Positions 57,700 through 64,000 of a stretch of 64,000 nt of DNA are shown piece by piece. Position 1 is the stretch's first letter. The number at the start of each line of letters is the position of its first letter. Source of the DNA: Stereocaulon alpinum (lineage: Eukaryota > Ascomycota > Lecanoromycetes > Lecanorales > Stereocaulaceae); NCBI GenBank assembly GCA_018257865.1, contig JAEUBA010000113.1, positions 1 to 64,000 of the forward strand, in the 5' to 3' direction. Both the position numbers and the translations under genes were made by a program. The notes below the pieces were generated by a model. The model saw only the letters and a program-made list of their open reading frames with translations, had not been told where the DNA came from and did not search any database.

Positions 57700-58353
57700 G
57701 ACTATGAAGACGGTCCGACATGTGAAAGGGATGATTCGACGTTGGGCAAGGGAAGCTGAGGGGCAGTGATATGGAGTGGAATTTTGAAATAACGAAGACG
57801 ATCACGGTTGTGTAATCCAAGAGTCTCTGTTTCCGATCTTTCACTTTCGGCGATGCTCGCACTACTACCGTAAGCATACTGTTAGCTTTGTTCGGGAATC
57901 GAGTAACAGAGCTCGTGGCTGGGGTTTCTTAGGTAGCACGTGCTTCCTGAATTGGGAAGGTCGTTCGTTGTATTCGAAGGCACCACTATCGGGAGCAACG
58001 TCCAGCATGAGGTGACTGAGCGGCATGTTTGTCACTCTACTATCTCGAAGAATATCAGTCCTCACTCGAGGTCAACAAATTTATCTACTGCATCATCGAA
58101 GGATGATCTATCGAATCCTCCATCGGAACCTCTACTCCTTCCCGTGGTATATGTTAGCAAGCTGAAGCGTATAAGCGAGATCTCCCTAAACATCAAAGTA
58201 CCAATTTTCCGGCATCAGTTCAACGGTCGAAGTGTTCGCCGGTCTTGGTACACTACTTTCTAGGGTTTTTCAAGCGCGGTTGACGACCCTCCCGGGGTTG
58301 AGTAGTAAGAAGTTAAAGCGTTGGGCTTTTAGTTTGCCAGGAGTACCTTTTGC
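57700..58353. other. Intergenic between sulfotransferase-like gene and NRPS relic
   Basis: Only short overlapping frames occur on both strands and none was recognised. No composition change of the RIP-block type is visible. Confidence 0.5.
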
Positions 58354-61300
58354 CTATTGAGAGATCAGAGGAAGAAGCTGGCATTGAAGCCCTTTCTGCT
58401 CCGAAGGCACTTTCAGCTGTGCATGTACATCGTTCGTGGACCATTAAATGACGTCGCAAAGACTACCGAGTATACCCTTGATGATCTCAGGCGCGATAGC
58501 TTCACTACAAAAAGCCATCTAAACCCGCACCTGGTCCCCTTCCGGTCGAGAGGAGTAGAATCTTAGATTTGCACTGTCATGCTCGAGATCAGCTACGCTG
58601 ATCTTGCACTCGGCGTCTCCCATGTAAAAGTACTTGGTTTCCGCATCTGTATGATTCTGATTATTTACCGTGGAACTCAAGCGGGTCCAGCCTGGCCCGT
58701 CGGTGTAGTTCTTGATCATGGTTCGGAGGCCTAGATTTTCGTGCTGCATTGCAAAGACATTTTACTCTTGGATGTGAGTGAGCGGATCGAGCATAGTCGA
58801 GGTTTGGTTGAAATCCACCCGTACTCCTACAACATCGGTGCAAGGCCCGATGAACTTGCTGATGTCAGGAAGTAAGAGGTTACGTCGTGACACTAAATGG
58901 CCGAACATCCCGTCGGAACTCATCGATGATCCTCCAAGTACGAACGACCAAGCTGCCTTTGTAAGTGTGGCAAAAATTACTGCGCGAGAGTTTAGAGACA
59001 CGTATGGGATATATTGATGCACTCGGTCGTTGATGATGTTTTTACAGGATGGCTCTGGATGGTCAATATATGTGTCGTTGAGGATCCATCGAGAAGATTC
59101 GGCCAGAATGCTCGATCTCTGCAAGCTGCCTGTACTCAGTGCGCGGACGAAGTGATCAGAGTGTGGCAAAACCGGCAGCGATTGGTCCTCATACGCCAAT
59201 TCCAAAGATCGGTAAAGCAGTGGCAACGACGTGCCGCCAAAATGTGCGTGTGATGTACGCATAACAAGTGTATGGAGGTTCCCTTGGCGCTGCACAAACA
59301 GAAAACGCACGATTCGATTCCCAATGCGAACACCACAATTTTCATCCATACCACGCATGGATATTGAGATTGACTTGGTATGATTTGTTGAATCGAGATG
59401 CTGAAATTCTAGATTATATGATTTTAAGACGATCTGTAACATCTTGGACTTGTGGACAGTGAAGACTGTGCGAAGCAGAGGATGATGGCTGATAAGAAGT
59501 TTGCACGCCATCTCGAAGCGTGACACGTCAGTTGGACCGGTCAGATCGAATGCAAAGTATTCTACCCAGCCATGATTAGCCATGAGGGTGCCAGCACTTA
59601 CACATGCTTGGATTTCCGTGGCCTCAAGGATGTCTGCGATTCCAGATCTTTGATTGACAGTGGCTCGCAAATGACGTCGTTCAGAGAAGCCTCGAGATTC
59701 TCTACCTTCAACATTTGGAACGCTTGGGGTGACACTGACGGATTCGATTCACTGAGCTGGGCGTTGGCTTCAAGGGACATCGCGCTTGAGGTTGGATTAT
59801 GGGAAATGTTCTCAGTGCTTAACTGTATGCCATCCGCATTTGCAGCTCCCACAAGCTGTATTGTAATGATGGAATCAGCACCAAGCTTGAAAAAGTTGTC
59901 GGTAGCGTTGATAGTCTTGGCTTCTATATTTATTGTTTTGGCCCAGAGTAGAACCAGCCGTGCTTCCATCTCTATGAGCGGTGATTGTTCTGGGCCTACG
60001 AACCGTCCAGATTCTGATGACGTACAAGCAGCAAGCTGCTTTGTCGCCATGGCAGAACCCAGCTGGACTAGATGTTTTCGACCCGGCTTTCCAAAGACTG
60101 TCAACGGTAAATTCCACAAAGGTATGAAAGCTGAACGAATCATATAGGTAGGCGATTCGTTCTTGAGATTCTTTGATCAAGTCAGGGGGCAGCGACATCA
60201 ATTGTATCTTCGAATCCACTGAGATGTCTATCAGACCGTCTGCAGAGTCAACGCTATTTTCATTGACAACTAAGGATCCAATGTATTTTTGACATATCTT
60301 GGCTGCCAACCGGCGCAATGACATCCACTGCGACGCTAACCTCGGCAGGAAGCAATTGCCGTAAATGAGACTCAATGTCCCCCACTTCAATACGCTGGCT
60401 TCGGATTTTCTACTGCCGATCCTTCCGTCCAAGGAATTGTATGGAGCCATCTGCGTTATACCGTCCTAGGTCTCCGCTCTTGTAAAGTCTCCCTGCCTTC
60501 TGACTAGTCATGGAGGATCCCTAACGAAGGAATTCGCTGTCTTAGTTGGGTCATTGAGATACCCACGAGCCGCGAACGGTCCCTTGATTAGGATCTCGCC
60601 AATACAGCCGATGAGTCCAAGCCACTCATGGCATGCTTCATCCACAAGCCGAGCCACTTAGCCGACAGCCCGCCCAATGTTCGATGGCTGCTCTAAGTTG
60701 GCATCACGTACTACACAGACAGACGATTCACACGGCCCGTAGGCATTGATCAAATGCACCCTGTTCATCCATCGCTGAAAATTCCCTTTCGAGACAGCTT
60801 CTCTGCCGAATACCATTGTTTTGGATCTCGGTAGATCTTCAGCTCTCATGATATTCGCAATTGACGGCGTCAGTGCAGCACAGTCCACATCCATGGAACG
60901 GATAGCATTGGCAAAGTTGTTCGTTCTATCATGTTTGAATGGTATGCAGACACACCGAACTCCGACTAAAGCCATCAGCATATCTATAACACTCATATCA
61001 AATGCATAAGCTGCCCATTGCAGGACACGGGAGCCAACGGTGATTTCAAAGGTCTTTGCGCAAGCTTTTGCGCTCGTTCTTGCTGTACGGTGTTCTCGAA
61101 ACAATGCCCTTGGGTCTGCCAGTAATCCCTAAGGTGAGAAGTCCGATGGCTGCGTTATGGGGGAGGACGGCTGGAGGCTCACTCAGGATTCTTGGACCGG
61201 AGTTTATGCCTTCGAGAAAAGTTGCTGTAACTTCGACAATATGTCCGATCTTGCCCTGTAGCAATCAAATCTAAGTTGGCGATACCAACAGGACTGTTGT

Positions 61301-61708
61301 CTTGATGTCATCAAGAATGCTTTCCAGGCGGTTCCTCCGATGTGAAGGCTCGAGAAGAACGCAAGCGCCTCTAGCCTGGGAAATCGCTAGCTTTGCAACA
61401 ACAGCCCACTTCGACTTCTCGAAGCACAACGGCACGAACATCTCCGCATGCACTCCAAGGTCGACAAGGTGGTGCGCCAAAAACATTGAGAAGCTATCTA
61501 GCACTGAACAGCTTAGCTTGCCGTCCCAAGGACAGACGGCAGGGGCATCTGGGTAGCGACATGCATTGTCTCCTATGAGTGTGTGGACACACGACTCGAT
61601 CGCCTCTGGATGATTTTGGTTCCAATGCAGAATTCGTTGGAGGTCTCCTTGACTAAGATAGGCTAACCTGCTTTGCGAGGGCTCATTGCCATCAGTATCC
61701 AGAGTCAT
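58354..61708 (-). pseudogene. Non-ribosomal peptide synthetase (A-T-C) module relic
   Basis: Adenylation, thiolation and condensation domains can be followed on the minus strand from ATG 61708. A-domain signs are AHHLVDLGVHAEMFVPLCFE, then GITGRPKGIV (A3), the VLQWAAYAFDMSVIDM region, NAYGPCESSVCVV (A5), GEILIKGPFAARGYLNDP (A7) and SGDLGRYNADGSIQFLGR (A8-like). The thiolation site is DNFFKLGADSI. The condensation part starts EATEIQACVSAG and has SHAHFGG where the catalytic HHxxxDG-type motif belongs, so its first His and Asp are replaced. In-frame stops lie at 61271-61273, 61265-61267, 60658-60660, 60508-60510, 60410-60412, 58762-58764, 58519-58521 and 58444-58446. Frameshifts occur near 61115 and 60470-60500. 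Nearly every stop can arise by one C-to-T or G-to-A transition. The gene is dead; its product is unknown. Confidence 0.85.
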
Positions 61709-62613
61709 TCTCCGAGGCGATGCCTCATTACCTTCAGACTTTAGACAAGGATGAAGCTATGTAACATCAATTTATGTAGTGACTTGCGTTCCGTAGGCTT
61801 AACAAGAAGGAGCTAGGAACGGAACAACAGCGAGGGATTCGAATTATAGTCTCATATGCAATCGAGAGCTTTTTGCTCTCCCATCCGTGTACCGACCGCT
61901 CAAACACAGTGAAGCGCAGGATGACAAGGATTGTATCGTTATAATACTTCGGAGGAAATTGGCACCTTAGCCTAGCATGAACATAGAAGCGGGGTGCGGT
62001 CACCTATATGCATCGTCACCTGCGTACTAACTGATTGGATGTTCGATTCGGTAACAGATCGCGCCTCGCATGGCATTGTCCTTGGGTTGCGGAGACCCTC
62101 GGTCGTACTAGGATAGCAAATAGGAGTGCGCTGGAGATCATCGGAAGGGCGTTGATGGCGGTAACGTTGCTTTCACTGTCTTTCAAATGGAGAAGTGTTC
62201 TCATTAGAATTCCAATTCTTGGATTAACTGGAGGTCACGGTGAACCACCGAGTTATCACTATCACTACCGTACGTACCCCCTATTGATGCAGTAGATGCC
62301 CCGCTTCTCATCTTTGAACACTTCATCAATTCCATAAGTATACAGAGGGTTCCTGATTAAACTGTGACAGCATGGATTTGGCGCATTTCACAAGTATTTG
62401 CAAGTATGTTTGCACACACAGGACCCAAAGATCGAGCACAGATGGAGGACTGCCTTTGAAAAGGAGCATTGGCCCGGCGCCAAGGCCCGAAGACGCGCGC
62501 TTCTAGCCTTATCAAAAGTCATTAATTTGAACCTACACATCGCTTAACCTCTGAATTCGAGATCATACTTTCAGATTACAGGATCGTGAGCTCAGAGATC
62601 TCAGGAGCGCCTA
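61709..62613. other. Intergenic between NRPS relic and RPC8 gene
   Basis: Former promoter side of the NRPS relic and promoter of the RNA polymerase III subunit gene. No further gene or NRPS domain upstream of 61708 could be read. Confidence 0.5.
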
Positions 62614-63573
62614 ATGTTTATCTTAGTAGGTTTTCAGCGTTGGATCGACGCACAATCACTGATACTGTCCTTACCCAGACGACTATTGCCGACTTGGTAC
62701 AAATCTCGCCTGAAGACATCGAAAAGCCAAGTGGAGAGAGCATCGAAGACAACATCAACGCCAAATACGCCAACAAAGTAGGCTTGCTGTTTCTCTAATC
62801 TTAAATTCCTAGCTAATGTAAGATTAGGTAATCCAGAAAATCGGCCTATGCATCTGCGTCTACGACATTCTTAGAGCATCTGATGGTCTTATTGGTCATG
62901 GCACTGGTATCGTGAATGTCAACGGTGAGCAACAGCATTTAGTTGTAGAAGTGACATAGCTGATGACATCAAGTCGAGTTCCGCCTCATTGTCTTCAGGC
63001 CTTTCAAAGGAGAGATCATCATCGGACAGATTAGTAGTGCCTCGGAGTTTGGTATGAAGAGTATGAATCCTGTTATCTCTGATATTGCTACCATCTCGTT
63101 GAATCGGGAACTAGTACGCTTAGACTTCTTCGACGACATTCTCGTCCCACCGAATCTCATATTCCCCGGAAGCTTCTTGTGAGCCACCCTTCTTATTTTG
63201 CCCGCTTTGCTTTGTGTAGCCTCTACGAAAGCTACCCCACCGATTTGTGCTCCTTCTGGACCTCTTAGGAACAATGCTTTTTATCGAGCTGACTCACGGT
63301 TCAGTAATGTACAAGAGCAAGTCTGGACCTGGGTAAATGACGGGGACGAGTACTTCTACGACAAGCTCGATTGGGTACGCATCAGAGTGGAGGAGGAGCA
63401 CTGGCATGACTTAACTCCTGTGGCCCCGTCTGAGCGCAACAATGCATCTATAGCGGAGCGTAAGAGCCCATACAGCATCATAGTGAGTCATCCTGTGGCC
63501 TGTCTCGGTTCAAGACTTACGTCTACAGGCTTCAATGATACAAGCAGGGCTCGGACCAGTACAATGGTGGTAG
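62614..63573 (+). CDS. rpc25: RNA polymerase III subunit Rpc25/RPC8
   Basis: Rpc25 pairs with Rpc17 to form the stalk of RNA polymerase III, needed for initiation. The ATG at 62614 lies in a 12-nt exon (MFIL). A 53-nt intron (62626-62678) joins it to TTIADLVQISPEDIEKPSGE, which reproduces the conserved family N-terminus. Further exons give INAKYANKV, IQKIGLCICVYDILRASDGL, IGHGTGIVNVN, VEFRLIVFRPFKGEIIIGQI, IRLDFFDDILVPPNLIFPGS and EQVWTWVNDGDEYFYDKLDW. The last junction (intron about 63482-63528) joins KSPYSII to ASMIQAGLGPVQWW and a TAG at 63571-63573, matching the family's GLGPVQWW ending. Length about 215 aa, normal. Without the small exons the gene would be missed or truncated. It appears intact. 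Confidence 0.95.
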
Positions 63574-64000
63574 GAAATGGACAAGTAGCTAAGACCCATG
63601 TAAGGTTTCAACCTGCTGGGATAAGGAGTTAGCCAGCAACTCCGGCCGCTGTTTATAAGGTGACATCCGCCACCAACTTCAGTCATGGTCACGGCTAATT
63701 ATGGGCTTGCGAAGTCAACGGATCGACAGCAAGGCTGGCGGCCCAGCGAAGAATCTGCCATACTCGCTTCATTCGGCAAGCTAATGAATTCTGATTGAGG
63801 TGAAGGAAGACAGAATTGGCACACATGAAGGAAGAAAGAGCCCACTCTGTTATGATGTATTACTGCCGTAGAACTAGATAATCTTAGTCCGTCTCGCCCG
63901 TGAGTTTCGCACCACTCAATTGCATTTATTCATGCAGCTAATAAAGGCAAGGTTCTGACATCAGAAGGCACTCCATGTTGTCGAACTCAGCTCCTTCAGC
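63574..64000. other. 3' flank of rpc25, no gene seen
   Basis: No coding signal or repeat recognised up to the window end. Confidence 0.5.

Noticed and set aside
1..64000. CRISPR arrays, bacterial operons or riboswitches
   Set aside because: The window is eukaryotic with spliceosomal introns; no spaced direct-repeat arrays or such elements were seen.

Overview
This window looks like filamentous ascomycete (Pezizomycotina) nuclear DNA. The coding regions hold compact genes with short spliceosomal introns (mostly 45-70 nt, GT...AG). The protein set is typically fungal: a Pth11/SAT4-type rhodopsin-domain protein, O-methyltransferase, P450s, Abp1, Nop12, Dep1/Sds3 and an NRPS relic. Two long AT-rich blocks carry an extreme repeat-induced point mutation (RIP) signature in which CpA and TpG are almost absent. 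A dothideomycete is plausible, but the sequence does not settle the class.

Layout. 1-4.95 kb is a RIP-destroyed repeat block. It contains a hAT-like foldback element with an 8-bp target duplication (1917-2875), a 9-bp minisatellite (3001-3370) and an inverted Ty3/gypsy gag relic (about 3560-4180). 6.2-7.6 kb holds a rhodopsin-domain membrane protein gene. 8.45-11.55 kb is a Fot1/pogo-type Tc1-mariner element with intact ~53-bp inverted termini and a RIP-wrecked transposase. A 622-bp LTR-flanked miniature retroelement carrying a tRNA-like sequence has inserted into it. 12.4-20.0 kb holds an O-methyltransferase and two cytochrome P450s, a tailoring-enzyme cassette with no intact backbone synthase in view.

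21.6-56.1 kb is a conserved housekeeping block: actin-binding protein Abp1, a large F-box-like/zinc-finger protein, AMP deaminase, Rad17/Rad24 clamp loader, a KH-like fungal protein, a She3-like coiled-coil protein, Nop12, a Dep1/Sds3 histone deacetylase subunit, a MYND-SET protein, cystathionine gamma-lyase and a NUFIP1-type snoRNP assembly factor. 56.2-61.7 kb is decayed accessory DNA: a sulfotransferase-like gene with an apparent 1-nt frameshift in its PAPS-binding loop, then an NRPS-like A-T-C module relic with many transition-type stops and frameshifts. 62.6-63.6 kb holds the RNA polymerase III subunit Rpc25/RPC8.

The most interesting points are the nested LTR miniature element with a tRNA-like sequence next to its LTR, the complete hAT-like foldback element, the sharp boundary between RIP-saturated and untouched DNA within one transposon, and the transition-type death of the NRPS. 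All coordinates and splice junctions come from reading frames and GT/AG signals by eye. No homology search was run.
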